Below, in pieces: positions 1 to 8,927 of a stretch of DNA of 64,000 bases. Source of the DNA: Gordonia aichiensis NBRC 108223. GTDB taxonomy: Bacteria; Actinomycetota; Actinomycetes; Mycobacteriales; Mycobacteriaceae. The notes beneath the pieces are model-generated. The model worked only from the letters and a program-made list of their open reading frames with translations. It was not told the DNA's origin and made no database searches. Both the position numbers and the translations under genes were made by a program. The first letter of the stretch is position 1. Each line of letters starts with the position of its first letter. The stretch covers positions 1 through 64,000 of the forward strand of contig NZ_BANR01000024.1 of assembly GCF_000332975.1 (NCBI RefSeq). Reading direction: 5' to 3'.

Positions 1-290
1 AACATCTGTTAGGTCATGGCATGCACCCACCACAACCGGAGCATCCGCCGCACGAAGTGTTGGTGGAACTCTCAGCGCTTGATCAACCTGAATGGTCATT
101 GGGCTTCTCCGTTGGCAGAGGGAACTGGCGGCTGTGGGGGCGCAATGCGCGCCGGCGGGCAACCCAAGCATTGACTTTTCGGGCCGAGAGTTCATGCCCG
201 CCCATGACCTGCCCTCAGCGACTTTTCTTCATCTGACCCCTAACCACGCAGTTCCAATGTCTGATCACGCATGTACCTGACCGATAAGGC
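1..290. other. Leading segment, no gene supported
   Basis: Short open frames exist on both strands, but none has a convincing ribosome binding site or a recognisable protein pattern. The segment probably holds the promoter of the regulator that starts at 291. A gene truncated by the window edge cannot be excluded. Confidence 0.4.
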
Positions 291-1046
291 ATGATTGCGC
301 ATATGACAGCTGGTTTGCGCATTCTCATTGCGTCCCCCCTCGGACACGTCGTCGCCGCACCGCTGCAATCCGCGTTCGACGACGTCACAGTGGTAGTGGC
401 ACGTGACCGCAGTGAGTTTTTGAGCTCGATCGCGGCCCGTGTCCGCTTCGACGTGGTCAGCGCAGACCTGGTATTCAATCGGGCTGACCTTGAGTGGACA
501 TTCGACGGCCTGGACGTCATCGAGGGGTTGCGCACCGCCGACCGGTTGGCTCCGGTTCTTCTCGCGACGCAGGGCCACTCTATGGAAGAGGATCACATCG
601 CCGAAGCGCGGCTACGCTCAGACGTGTCCGGCGTGGTGGCGAAATCAGACGGCCTAGCGGCATTCGTGGACGCATTGAAGACGATCGCACTGGGACAGCG
701 TCTACCAGCACTCCCACAAAAGAGCACCCGCCCCTCTCTGTTTGAGTTATTCGACGGTCGGCGCGGGACGACCGCGGCCCGGATGGCCGGTGCCATAGCC
801 TCGGGCAACGCCGTCGACAATGCTTCCTTGGCCGTCGCTGCACGAGTATCACCGAATACCGCGAACAAGGTCGCCGCCAACTACATCGGACCACTGATGC
901 GGGCGCGTCACGAGCATGACGAACGCCTCCCTCTCACGCAGCCCTCGGTGTACCGATGGTGCGGCCTTCACGCCCGCTACATAGTCAGTTGGTGCCGTCG
1001 ACATGGCCATTCCGACGTTCTCGAGCCACCAGGCCGTACGACCTGA
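291..1046 (+). CDS. NarL/LuxR-like regulator with degenerate receiver
   Basis: 251 residues. The N-terminal ~130 residues have the alternating hydrophobic pattern of a response-regulator receiver (LRILIASPLGHVVAAPL at the start, then FDVVSADLVF), but the usual acidic pocket is poorly kept. The C-terminal part (ASLAVAARVSPNTANKVAANYI) resembles a helix-turn-helix. It looks like a distant relative of the two regulators at 3799 and 5297. ATG 303 is an alternative start. It converges on the E1-like gene, separated by a perfect hairpin. A DNA-binding role for the ligase/E1 locus is inferred; the ligand is unknown. Confidence 0.55.
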   Translation: MIAHMTAGLRILIASPLGHVVAAPLQSAFDDVTVVVARDRSEFLSSIAARVRFDVVSADLVFNRADLEWTFDGLDVIEGLRTADRLAPVLLATQGHSMEEDHIAEARLRSDVSGVVAKSDGLAAFVDALKTIALGQRLPALPQKSTRPSLFELFDGRRGTTAARMAGAIASGNAVDNASLAVAARVSPNTANKVAANYIGPLMRARHEHDERLPLTQPSVYRWCGLHARYIVSWCRRHGHSDVLEPPGRTT

Positions 1047-1061
1047 ATACCGGCCGGGTAG

Positions 1062-1105
1062 CCCCAGGTGGGGGTACCCAATTCTCTGGGTACCCCCACC
1101 TGGGG
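1062..1105. terminator. Perfect 19-bp hairpin between convergent genes
   Basis: The left arm CCCCAGGTGGGGGTACCCA (1062-1080) and its exact reverse complement (1087-1105) flank a 6-nt loop. It lies 16 nt after the regulator stop and 2 nt after the E1-like stop, so it should terminate both transcripts. There is no clear T tract. Confidence 0.85.
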
Positions 1106-1107
1106 TA

Positions 1108-2139
1108 CTACCGGGCGTCGAAAACAAGGTTGTCGATGCGTACACGGGCACGACCCGACAGCACCGCGTCACCGCAGACAATTCTGCGAGCGACGCAGGC
1201 CCCAACCGCGCCGGCCGCCGTCGACGCCGTTCCCAGTTGCGGCCACGACGGAATCCGTCGACCCACCACGGCGAACGCCTCGGACACACGCGGGGAAATG
1301 TCATCTCCGACGATCGAACCGACGAGCCACATCCGGTGTCTCGGATCGCGCAGATCAGCCTCACCCCAGGATTCGATATCGCCCACACTTCCATGGAACG
1401 CGGGGTAGTTCGGGTCGAGGTCGTAGCGCTCGACGTCGACGATGACATTGTCGCCGTCGTCGGTCACCATGACCAGGGGCGCGCCGGCCGCACGGGCCTG
1501 TCGGCGGAGCTCAACCTTCGTGGGAAGGTCATCGACTTCCTCGAGGACGACGTCTGCCCGCGCGACTCCCTCTCCGCCAGATACGAACTCCCGAGCTGTC
1601 GACGGCATGACGCCGGAGCTGAATACATCCACGCTCAGATACGGATCTGTCTCGAGCATGCGCCGATGCGCCAGCAGCGACTTCTTCATCCCGAGATCGC
1701 ATACCGAACCAGTCAACCTGTTGAGGTTGGTCGGGCCGAGAGTGTCGCCGTCGGCGATACGGAAGCGACGGCACCCCGTGAGCACGCATGTGTGCAACAG
1801 CGAGGCACCGACGCTGAGGCCTGCCACGGCAATCGTTGCCTCTGCCCACCGCTGCTGTTCGGCATCGGTGATGAGGTACCGGTTACGGCCCGTGCGGAGA
1901 CGATGAAACACGTCGGAATCCGGGAGACGTACCAGCGTTGCACGCCAAGGGAAATAGATCCATCGTGTGTGTGCATCGGGGTTATCGCCGTTGATGGCGG
2001 GAAGGTCGGAGTCGAGTGCAGCCATCGCCAAATACTCGTTCACAGACTCGGGCCACGTGTCGACGATCCTGACATGACCTGCGGCCAGTTGGGTGAGACG
2101 GTCGCGGTCGTAGCGAGGGTGCAGGATCTCGATCATCAC
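1108..2139 (-). CDS. ThiF/E1-like adenylyltransferase-fold protein (Rv1355c-like)
   Basis: 343 residues with an E1/ThiF nucleotide-binding core: a glycine-rich loop (VAGLSVGAS, ~res 106-114), an acidic strand end (RIADGD), then the NLNRL motif, and later DVVLEEVDDLPTKVELR. The order and wording match the ThiF half of mycobacterial Rv1355c-type proteins, from memory of that family, but the nitroreductase half is absent. E1-like enzymes adenylate a carboxyl terminus or small carboxylate; I see no clear catalytic cysteine, so thioester transfer is doubtful. The GTG start overlaps the upstream ligase stop by 4 nt (GTGA), so the two are translationally coupled and probably act in one pathway. Confidence 0.8.
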   Translation of the reverse strand: MMIEILHPRYDRDRLTQLAAGHVRIVDTWPESVNEYLAMAALDSDLPAINGDNPDAHTRWIYFPWRATLVRLPDSDVFHRLRTGRNRYLITDAEQQRWAEATIAVAGLSVGASLLHTCVLTGCRRFRIADGDTLGPTNLNRLTGSVCDLGMKKSLLAHRRMLETDPYLSVDVFSSGVMPSTAREFVSGGEGVARADVVLEEVDDLPTKVELRRQARAAGAPLVMVTDDGDNVIVDVERYDLDPNYPAFHGSVGDIESWGEADLRDPRHRMWLVGSIVGDDISPRVSEAFAVVGRRIPSWPQLGTASTAAGAVGACVARRIVCGDAVLSGRARVRIDNLVFDAR

Positions 2140-3569
2140 GCCACCACCACATAGGTCTGCTTGACATCGGAACCGAACGGCCCGGTCCCGTACGCGTGCA
2201 GAGTGATCCGGGGGTGGCAGCGGTCGTCGTCACGTTCATCGTCCAACGCCCGGAATTCCTCGTTATTCGCCCTCAGCGACGCCCGGCATAGCCGGGACAG
2301 TTCCTCGGGCAAATCCTGCCCTGGCGACATCACCCCCGCCGCGAGCTCCACGTCGATCCTCAGGACCGGCTGATGATCTCCATCGGGCAGCCCGCTGGCC
2401 CGGAACTTGTTCGTGATCATGTTCGCGACGGAGGGGTTCTCGAACGCAGGCACAAGGTCGCGCGGGTAGATGTTCGACGAGTAGAAGGTCGTCGCGACGT
2501 CCGGCCGCCCGGTCAGCACGATGTAACCGGCATCGGGGTCGACGGCCTCGGCCAGATCTGCGTGTGGGCACCGCTGCAAGAGAACGCCCAGCTCCCGCCC
2601 GGTGAACACCTTCCCGGTGTCGTTGATGCGGTAGCGAATCAGCGGAAGCGTTGAGTCGATGGTGAACAGGAGGTATCCGTCGGCATCAACCTCGGTAAAC
2701 AGCCTCATCGGATTGAACTCGACGAATGTTGGCAGAGTACGACTTTCGGCGCCGAACAGGAGCTTTCCCATTTCGGTACCCAGCAGACCGGATCGACGCA
2801 AAGCAATGGTGAACGGCGTCTCGTGGCCCATCACGCCCGCTTCAGCCGTCCCATACATCACGCACACCCGGCGGAACTGACCTGCGCGTCCGATCCGCCT
2901 CAGCACATGGTCGCGCCACGTCTCGGTAATCGCTTCGCCCGCCAGCAGAATGCTGATGTCCTGGGCAAGCGCACTGTCGGGTGCCTGATCCAGGATGTCC
3001 TTCACCAACGGCGGATACCCGGCGATCACCACCTTCTCGTAGTACGGCGCAAGTTCACTGAGATTCTTCACGGCCGCCCGGACGTCAATTCCGGGTGTTG
3101 TCGCCGACACCCGATGTCCGCGAGCACGCAAGCCCAACACCGCCTGGTAACTGTAAGTACCTCCTATCCACGTACCCATGGCAAAGCACACGATGACCAG
3201 GGTGGAACGATCGCCGACCTCGAAGTTCTCGGAGAGTATCCGCCCGTAGATCTCGACGCTTTCCTTGGCTGCGGAGCAATCGCGAGGAAAGAATGTCGGG
3301 CCGCCTGTCGACCCAGAGGTTGCCGACCACGTTCCCGCCCCAGCGATGTCGCCATCCCACACCAGTCCCGAAAGTGATCGTCGCCGAAGGTAATTGAGCT
3401 TGGTGGTCACCGGAAGCGTCGCGAACTCTCGGGCGGTTTGTACCCGCCGCCCATCCAGGCCGTGCGTCTGGACGTGCTCCTGGTACGCGGGGACGTGCGC
3501 GAGCGCACGGTTGGCCAGACTGATCGCATGATCCAGATCCGGCGTTGTGGTGGTCATGAGTGGATTCAT
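2136..3569 (-). CDS. PaaK-like adenylate-forming enzyme
   Basis: 477 residues. It has the Ser/Thr/Gly-rich ATP loop (SATSGSTGGPTFF), the YGTAEAG motif of the ANL superfamily, and a PaaK-type C-terminal layout (TGRPDVATTFYSSNIYPRDL). Family members activate carboxylates as acyl-AMP, often before CoA transfer. The start was chosen at ATG 3569 because AGGAGATAACC immediately precedes it; the frame stays open upstream without a site. It is coupled by a 4-nt overlap to the E1-like gene. A GGGGAAACGG box ends 29 nt upstream. The substrate is unknown; a specialised acyl or peptide-like metabolite is possible. Confidence 0.82.
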   Translation of the reverse strand: MNPLMTTTTPDLDHAISLANRALAHVPAYQEHVQTHGLDGRRVQTAREFATLPVTTKLNYLRRRSLSGLVWDGDIAGAGTWSATSGSTGGPTFFPRDCSAAKESVEIYGRILSENFEVGDRSTLVIVCFAMGTWIGGTYSYQAVLGLRARGHRVSATTPGIDVRAAVKNLSELAPYYEKVVIAGYPPLVKDILDQAPDSALAQDISILLAGEAITETWRDHVLRRIGRAGQFRRVCVMYGTAEAGVMGHETPFTIALRRSGLLGTEMGKLLFGAESRTLPTFVEFNPMRLFTEVDADGYLLFTIDSTLPLIRYRINDTGKVFTGRELGVLLQRCPHADLAEAVDPDAGYIVLTGRPDVATTFYSSNIYPRDLVPAFENPSVANMITNKFRASGLPDGDHQPVLRIDVELAAGVMSPGQDLPEELSRLCRASLRANNEEFRALDDERDDDRCHPRITLHAYGTGPFGSDVKQTYVVVA

Positions 3570-3598
3570 GGTTATCTCCTGTCGTCGTGACCTGGAGG

Positions 3599-3608
3599 CC
3601 GTTTCCCC
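3599..3608 (-). promoter_or_regulatory. GGGGAAACGG box, copy 1
   Basis: Reads GGGGAAACGG on the minus strand and ends 29 nt before the ligase start. The extended 12-mer GTGGGGAAACGG is identical to copy 2. With a ribosome site also in this short gap, it is more easily an operator than a -35 element for this gene. Confidence 0.55.
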
Positions 3609-3685
3609 ACGCTCATGTTCGCCACACGAAATCAGACTTCGTTTACTGCAGGAATATTCAGAATCGCGAAGCATCGCGAGGTGCT

Positions 3686-3703
3686 CATGCGCGATTACGC
3701 ATG
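3686..3703. promoter_or_regulatory. Inverted repeat in divergent promoter region
   Basis: CATGCG and CGCATG arms are separated by 6 nt, between the divergent ligase and regulator genes. A second small repeat, TCGCGA-AGCA-TCGCGA, lies at 3664-3679. Either could be an operator for the adjacent regulator. Confidence 0.35.
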
Positions 3704-3798
3704 GACTCGGGAAGTTCGAGCGCGTTCTGACGCAATGCTCTGTCAAGCGTGTCGCAAGAAGTGATGACCCCCCTCCCTTGTTCGGCAAAGCTCGATCC

Positions 3799-4437
3799 AT
3801 GAATCCAACAGCGTCGTACAACGTCCATCACAACGGGAGCGACGAGATGGTCGTTGCCGTGGTCACCGAGAACGACATCTTTGACTCGGCGTTGTGCGCG
3901 CTGATCGAGCGATTCGGGTTCAGTGCCGTTGCGGTAAGTCCCAGTGGCACCGGATCCCCGAACTGTGTCGCCTCAGTGCCATCGTCGCCCACTGTGACCT
4001 ACGGCGCAGTGGTTGTACGGACAGCCACTGCCCAGAAGCGAGTGCAGAGCGACCCGGCCTTCGACGACGCAGCCGTCATCGGACTCGGATTCGCTGCCGC
4101 GAACGATCATGGAATCGACATTCCTAACGGCGCGCGCGCAACGTCGGAGCTGGCAAGTTTCCTGTCCGAACTCGCGACCGGGCGTGGCTCCCATGAGAAC
4201 GTGCGACTGACAGGTCGGGAACGTCAGATCCTGACGACGTACGCCCTCGGCGCCACGATGAGCGAGACGGCGGCCGCTCACAATATCGCGGAAAGCACCG
4301 TTCGCGCGCACTATCGACGTGTCACCAACCGTTACGAAGTCGCTGGGCGCCCCGTCGGCAACAAGGCCCAGCTACTCATTCGGCTCATGGCGGACGGCTG
4401 GGTCAACCCACACGAGATCCTGCACGCGGCCTGCTGA
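3799..4437 (+). CDS. NarL/LuxR-family transcriptional regulator
   Basis: 212 residues from ATG 3799. The N-terminal ~120 residues resemble a receiver without the phosphoacceptor constellation. The C-terminus is a clear LuxR helix-turn-helix (LTGRERQILTTYALGATM, then STVRAHYRRV). It aligns along its length with the regulator at 5297, including an HH pair near residue 9, which supports this start. ATG 3847, preceded by GGGAG, is the alternative and would shorten the N-terminus by 16 residues. It is divergent from the ligase/E1 operon and separated from it by 229 bp, so it probably regulates that operon. Confidence 0.78.
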   Translation: MNPTASYNVHHNGSDEMVVAVVTENDIFDSALCALIERFGFSAVAVSPSGTGSPNCVASVPSSPTVTYGAVVVRTATAQKRVQSDPAFDDAAVIGLGFAAANDHGIDIPNGARATSELASFLSELATGRGSHENVRLTGRERQILTTYALGATMSETAAAHNIAESTVRAHYRRVTNRYEVAGRPVGNKAQLLIRLMADGWVNPHEILHAAC

Positions 4438-4516
4438 CACGCGGGCCGCGACACTCCACCACGATCGGCCGCGGGTTCCCACAAAAAGAGGATGCACACC
4501 CGCCGCCCGGTTGACC

Positions 4517-4522
4517 TACATT
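4517..4522 (+). promoter_or_regulatory. Probable -10 element of a leaderless gene
   Basis: TACATT ends 6 nt before ATG 4529, the spacing seen at leaderless actinobacterial genes. No ribosome binding site precedes this ATG. Confidence 0.4.
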
Positions 4523-4528
4523 CATCGA

Positions 4529-5272
4529 ATGGTTTACAGCACCCGATCCCGAGCTGTGGACGATGAGCGAAACAGCCTGGCCTACACCTATTTCGCGGGT
4601 CTGTTGTGCGCCATCGCCGCCGGCCAGCTCGCCATCGCCGCCGGCTCACCCACTGCAGGCGGACCTTTCTCAGGCGGCATCATCGCGATCGTGGCGTCAC
4701 TGGCCATGTGGGCCCGCGCGACCCCGCTGCGCACAGCGATCACCGTCGGTGCCGAGTGGTTCTTCAGCCTCATCTCCGTGATAGCCCTCGTCCCCGCACT
4801 CCTCGCGATCTTCACCGGGGATTGTGGCGGCGGAACGAATGTGACCGGGGCCATCTTGACGATGGTTGTGTTCATGTTGGCCTTCACCTGCTCGCTGATC
4901 TTCTTTCTCTATCGGGGACTACGGATCGGCCAACTTCGGTACATCGGGTTGGGCCTGTTCGGATTTGTCGAGATGGTTCTGTTCTGGAGTGAACCAGCGT
5001 CGCGCACCTTTCTCGGCGATGAGTCAGGAGTGCTCTTGATCGCCATCGCAGCCGCGCTACTGTCTGGCGTCGTGATTGCGATCGCCCCCCACATCGGGAT
5101 GACCCTGTTGGGTGCGGTCACCGCACTCGGTGCGATCCTCGGCGCCGCAAACGAAACTGCCACTGCGTGCACAGCACACGACGGCACGCCATCGGCGCTC
5201 GGGTTGGTGACCACCTATCTCGTTGTCGCGGGACTCCTCGGCGGCCTCGCGGCGCGTCGGCAGAACCGATAG
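4529..5272 (+). CDS. Polytopic membrane protein, unknown function
   Basis: 247 residues with about eight hydrophobic segments, beginning near residue 17 (AYTYFAGLLCAIAAG) and ending near the C-terminus (TTYLVVAGLLGGLAA), and short basic loops. The loop after segment three contains DCGGGTN. No transporter signature is recognised. The start was chosen at ATG 4529 because the frame upstream is proline/arginine-rich and lacks a ribosome site; a TACATT -10 at the right distance suggests a leaderless message. It lies between two regulators and converges on the one at 5297. Confidence 0.7.
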   Translation: MVYSTRSRAVDDERNSLAYTYFAGLLCAIAAGQLAIAAGSPTAGGPFSGGIIAIVASLAMWARATPLRTAITVGAEWFFSLISVIALVPALLAIFTGDCGGGTNVTGAILTMVVFMLAFTCSLIFFLYRGLRIGQLRYIGLGLFGFVEMVLFWSEPASRTFLGDESGVLLIAIAAALLSGVVIAIAPHIGMTLLGAVTALGAILGAANETATACTAHDGTPSALGLVTTYLVVAGLLGGLAARRQNR

Positions 5273-5296
5273 AACCTTCCGTGGCGCACTGAGTTG

Positions 5297-5914
5297 TCAC
5301 CCGACTCGCCAGGATTCGCAGGCGCACGCCCACGGCGAGTCCAACCATCCGTCGGCAATCAATTCGACCATCAACTGTGCCTTGTTCTCGACGATTCGAC
5401 CGGCAGCCTCATACTTCGCGACCACGCGCCGATAGTGCGCCTTCACCGTGGAGGCCGCGATGAAGTGAATAGCAGCGGTTTCCGTGACTGTGGCTCCCAT
5501 CGTGTAGGTTCCCAGGACCTCGCGTTCCCGATGCGAAAGGTGAATTCGGGGCCCACCTCTGCCATTCGGTCCGGGACCAACTGCCCGGTGGAGAATCCGG
5601 CCGAGTTGCCCCACCGTGTCCGTGCCCGATAGCCAGACCACTCCGCGCTGAGGCCCCCTCGTCTGACCGTCGGACGTTGGAATTCCAATGAGTGTGGTCG
5701 CGCTGGACAGAAGCTGCTTCGGTAGCGTCCTGAGCACCAGGTCGTCAGAAACGATCAGAACGTTCGCCTGATGACACGTGCCGACCTCTGGACGCGCCAC
5801 CGTGGCCGAGTAGCCGCACTTCTCCACCAAGGCGATGAGGGCGTGGTCCAGCGCCGTGCCCGATGCGATGACGACGACGTCGGCGGCATGGTGTGGAGCC
5901 TTTTGAATCAGCAT
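5297..5914 (-). CDS. NarL/LuxR-family transcriptional regulator, paralog
   Basis: 205 residues, a clear paralog of the regulator at 3799. It has an N-terminal receiver-like domain (ADVVVIASGTALDHALIALV) lacking an obvious phosphoacceptor, and a C-terminal LuxR helix-turn-helix (LSHREREVLGTYTMGATV, STVKAHYRRVVAKYEAAGR). No strong ribosome site precedes ATG 5914. A GGGGAAACGG box ends 58 nt upstream, and an oppositely oriented copy serves the divergent gene at 6104, so this regulator may control itself and that gene through these boxes. Confidence 0.8.
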   Translation of the reverse strand: MLIQKAPHHAADVVVIASGTALDHALIALVEKCGYSATVARPEVGTCHQANVLIVSDDLVLRTLPKQLLSSATTLIGIPTSDGQTRGPQRGVVWLSGTDTVGQLGRILHRAVGPGPNGRGGPRIHLSHREREVLGTYTMGATVTETAAIHFIAASTVKAHYRRVVAKYEAAGRIVENKAQLMVELIADGWLDSPWACACESWRVG

Positions 5915-5972
5915 GGTGTGGAATCCATTTCGTGAGCAGGTTCCGATCAGATGTCGGCGTGCGAATCGCTTA

Positions 5973-5982
5973 CCGTTTCCCC
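5973..5982 (-). promoter_or_regulatory. GGGGAAACGG box, copy 2
   Basis: Minus-strand GGGGAAACGG ending 58 nt before the regulator start at 5914, in the divergent intergenic region. Confidence 0.6.
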
Positions 5983-6045
5983 ACCCGGCCGTAAGCAGGC
6001 ATCGCGATATCGCTCACGAGAGTCGGCATCTCGTTCTGGGGGTCT

Positions 6046-6055
6046 GGGGAAACGG
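6046..6055 (+). promoter_or_regulatory. GGGGAAACGG box, copy 3
   Basis: Plus-strand GGGGAAACGG ending 48 nt before ATG 6104. Together with copy 2 it forms a diverging pair about 73 bp apart, each facing its own gene. Confidence 0.6.
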
Positions 6056-6103
6056 GACCAAGGCAGCGCAACCGCGCAGTCGAAAGATCCTGAGGAGGAC
6101 TTC

Positions 6104-7375
6104 ATGCTCGCGAACTTCAGAGCTCACTGGCACCACCGCCGGACAAAGAAGGTGGCCGATGAGTATTACTCGCGCGCCGTCGGGCAGATCAGGCGCCTGA
6201 CCGAGGACGAGTCCGCCGACACCGGTGGTGCGCTCCTCGCTGGCGAGGCCGAGGTGCTATCCCTCATCTCGCGCGCGGCGACCGCAGTTGAGTCGGCGTA
6301 TGCCACGAAGCTCACCGACCTCCGCACCAGTCATCAGAGTGCTGAGATCCGGCTCGCGCGGCTTCGTGAACAACGCGAACGCAGTACCTCGGAGCGCCAT
6401 GTCGTGAACGATCCGTGTCAGGTGGGGACCGGACCATTGACCCTCGACGAGATGAGCACTCGCGCAGCGGAACTGACAGAACTCATCGACGACGAGACTC
6501 GTCGCGGATCGACGCGACACCGGCATCATGTCTCACGGACCTGGCGAATTCTGGCCATCGGAGTCGTCATCGTCGATGTTGCGGCACTGTTCATGCTGAT
6601 GCTGACCATCGAGAACACCAGCTTCCACGCCTTTGCGCTCGACCCTGCTGCCGAGGCCGCAAAGATGATCACGGCGGCAGGCTTCGCGCTGCTCGCTGCG
6701 ACCGTGTTGGCCATCGTGTCACACACCGTGGGACACGCTGTGTTTCGACGAATCCACCGTTCAGTTCATGCGGGCGACCAAGGGTTGGGGCACCTTGCCG
6801 ATAGCCGCTCCGCCATTCTGACCGGCACCGCGATGATGGTCGCGCTGTCGACCCTGGTCGGTTGGTCCATCGACCGGCGGATCGTCACTGTCGCTGAAGG
6901 CACCAAGGTATCCGGGCTCGCTGGCTGGGTCGGTGCCACAATCGGACTGTGCGCGCTGTTCGCGCCGATCGTCGTCGCCGCCATTGCTGCGCTCGGGAGG
7001 TCGCCGGAAGTGGAGTTCCGAGACAGCCTGGCAGCGTTGATCACCTCTGCCGACCAGCGCCGGGCGAAGATCGACGACGAGATCGTCGCGGTCACGAAGT
7101 TGATGTCGTCAGTCGACGAGAAGTGTCGCCGGCTGCTCATCGAGGCCGATCGCGACCTCCGCGCCGCGTTTCTTCCTGCGAACCAGCTGATCTTGCGCCT
7201 CCGCACCGAGTTCGGTCACGCCGGTGAACTCTACGTTCCGTTGCACCTTCCCGGTATCTCAGATCGGCGTGAGCTCGGTGGATGGGCGCACCTCGAGCGA
7301 TTGCGGGCACTGGTCGAGCCCAATGGCACCAATCACGGATACGGCGGCCCGCATGTGGTCACCGATGCTGCCTGA
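6104..7375 (+). CDS. Membrane protein with helical flanks
   Basis: 423 residues. A charged, probably helical N-terminal region (~res 10-140) is followed by four predicted membrane segments at ~147-168, ~187-208, ~236-255 and ~271-297. A charged cytoplasmic C-terminal region follows (VEFRDSLAALITSADQRR onward). The start is firm: GAGGAGG at 6092-6098 precedes ATG 6104. No family is recognised; the layout suggests a membrane scaffold or sensor. It is divergent from the regulator at 5297 with a GGGGAAACGG box for each, and it converges on the TPR gene with a 28-bp gap. Confidence 0.75.
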   Translation: MLANFRAHWHHRRTKKVADEYYSRAVGQIRRLTEDESADTGGALLAGEAEVLSLISRAATAVESAYATKLTDLRTSHQSAEIRLARLREQRERSTSERHVVNDPCQVGTGPLTLDEMSTRAAELTELIDDETRRGSTRHRHHVSRTWRILAIGVVIVDVAALFMLMLTIENTSFHAFALDPAAEAAKMITAAGFALLAATVLAIVSHTVGHAVFRRIHRSVHAGDQGLGHLADSRSAILTGTAMMVALSTLVGWSIDRRIVTVAEGTKVSGLAGWVGATIGLCALFAPIVVAAIAALGRSPEVEFRDSLAALITSADQRRAKIDDEIVAVTKLMSSVDEKCRRLLIEADRDLRAAFLPANQLILRLRTEFGHAGELYVPLHLPGISDRRELGGWAHLERLRALVEPNGTNHGYGGPHVVTDAA

Positions 7376-7403
7376 CGACTGCGCGAACACACCAAAACAC
7401 CCG

Positions 7404-8927
7404 TTACCACAACGGTACTGAGGGAACTCCGGCGAGCACTTGATCCAACTTGGGATCAAGGCTCGCCGCGAGTTCGCGCTGGTGCTTGAGAATCGGCTCA
7501 CCGGTTGAACCGCTCACGAGGGTCGGCGGCGGCGACATGGGCAACGAGTCGGATAGCAGAATGGATACGGAACCGTGCGTGATGGCAGCAGGCGTGTCTT
7601 CGACCGCAAATTGCGGCGGATCAGAGTCCATGGGGATGAGATCATGCTGGAAGCTCGATGGATCGCTCGAACCGCCGTGGTAGACACCCGCGTTGATTCC
7701 GGTCTCGATCAAGTCCGCGACGAGATCTCGCCTGCCCAGCTGCTCGGCCATGGCGAATGTCGTCGCGAGACGATCGGCCAACGTCTCCGACCACTTGACT
7801 CGATCCCGGGCCTGGGTGAACTGAAATCGTTGGTGCTCGAGCGCCACGAGCGATGACACGGCCGTATCGAACGCGTCCTTCGAGAGCTGAGCACGTTCCC
7901 GCGCATTGACTGCCGCCTCCATAAGGAGACGTTTCGTTCTGTTCCATTGCAGGTTCGCGATGTGATGGTGCTGACCCGCCGCGCGCAGTCCCTCAAACGC
8001 TCGGCTGAACGCGACGTCGGCAGCCGAGTAGTCCCCCGTGATCGTGTAGTAGTTGGCGAGGTTGTAGTCACACACCGCGGTCTTGTCGTGCCGATCCTGC
8101 TGTGCGTAGTACTCCCGCGACCTTGTGGCTATATCGATCGCCCGCGAGTACTGGCCTGCGGTCAGAAGTACGTGACTCAGTGTCATCTGGGTATCCTGGG
8201 CATCGTCTGATCGGCCCAAGGATTCGAATATCGCACTCGCGGAGTCGAGGTTGCGTCTCGCTTCCTCAATACGACTCGAGGTCGCATAGATGCTGGCGAG
8301 CGAAGCGAGGCACTTGGCGTACTCTTCTGAGTCTGGGCGGAAGCCGGCGAGCAGATCCGTCAGAATCGTCTCGGCTTCTTTCGGGTCTCCTGCCAGAAGC
8401 AGATTGTTGGCCAGATTCACCATCGATTGCTGGGCATCGTCAAGCAGACCGTGGTCGATGTAGTACATGATCGCCGACCTGAGATATGTGTCGGCAGTCT
8501 CATATTCACCGAGGCGCGTCGCCATGGCGCCGACGTTGCTGTCGGCATCGGCCATCAGCCTCAATTCTCCGAGCGACTCCCATTCCTCGCTGGCCGTGTC
8601 GAAGGCGCCGAAAGCAGTCTCGTAGTCTCCGATGCTCTGAGCCAAGTAGCCGATCCCTGCGGCACAGTTCGCAGCGGACTCAGGATCATGCGTCAGAAAC
8701 GCCTCTCGCGCCGTTAAGAGAAGTTCGATGACGACACCGTTCTCGGCGGCTCCGGCGAGGTGCTCTGCCAGATCCACGTAGCTCACGCCGATGGCTTTGT
8801 CATCGCCGGACTCCATCGCTGCTTCCGCGCGCGCGTCCAGCTCGTCCAACCGGCGCGACCATTCTTCGTACTCCGTGTCGACATCATCCGGGCTGCCGTC
8901 ACCGTCGTGAGAATGAGAGGTCGTCAT
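7404..8927 (-). CDS. Tetratricopeptide-repeat protein
   Basis: 507 residues, almost entirely TPR-like helical hairpins (for example AANCAAGIGYLAQSIGDYET, ALASNVGAM-type and YNLANYYTITGDYSAADVAF patterns) from ~res 60 to ~400. The acidic N-terminus is MTTSHSHDGDG, and the C-terminal ~90 residues are proline-rich and unstructured. No enzyme motif is seen. ATG 8927 is chosen because it overlaps the CHAT stop (ATGA) and GAGAAAGG precedes it. TPR proteins next to CHAT proteases usually act as sensors, adaptors or substrates. This is the last gene of the five-cistron operon. Confidence 0.82.
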   Translation of the reverse strand: MTTSHSHDGDGSPDDVDTEYEEWSRRLDELDARAEAAMESGDDKAIGVSYVDLAEHLAGAAENGVVIELLLTAREAFLTHDPESAANCAAGIGYLAQSIGDYETAFGAFDTASEEWESLGELRLMADADSNVGAMATRLGEYETADTYLRSAIMYYIDHGLLDDAQQSMVNLANNLLLAGDPKEAETILTDLLAGFRPDSEEYAKCLASLASIYATSSRIEEARRNLDSASAIFESLGRSDDAQDTQMTLSHVLLTAGQYSRAIDIATRSREYYAQQDRHDKTAVCDYNLANYYTITGDYSAADVAFSRAFEGLRAAGQHHHIANLQWNRTKRLLMEAAVNARERAQLSKDAFDTAVSSLVALEHQRFQFTQARDRVKWSETLADRLATTFAMAEQLGRRDLVADLIETGINAGVYHGGSSDPSSFQHDLIPMDSDPPQFAVEDTPAAITHGSVSILLSDSLPMSPPPTLVSGSTGEPILKHQRELAASLDPKLDQVLAGVPSVPLW

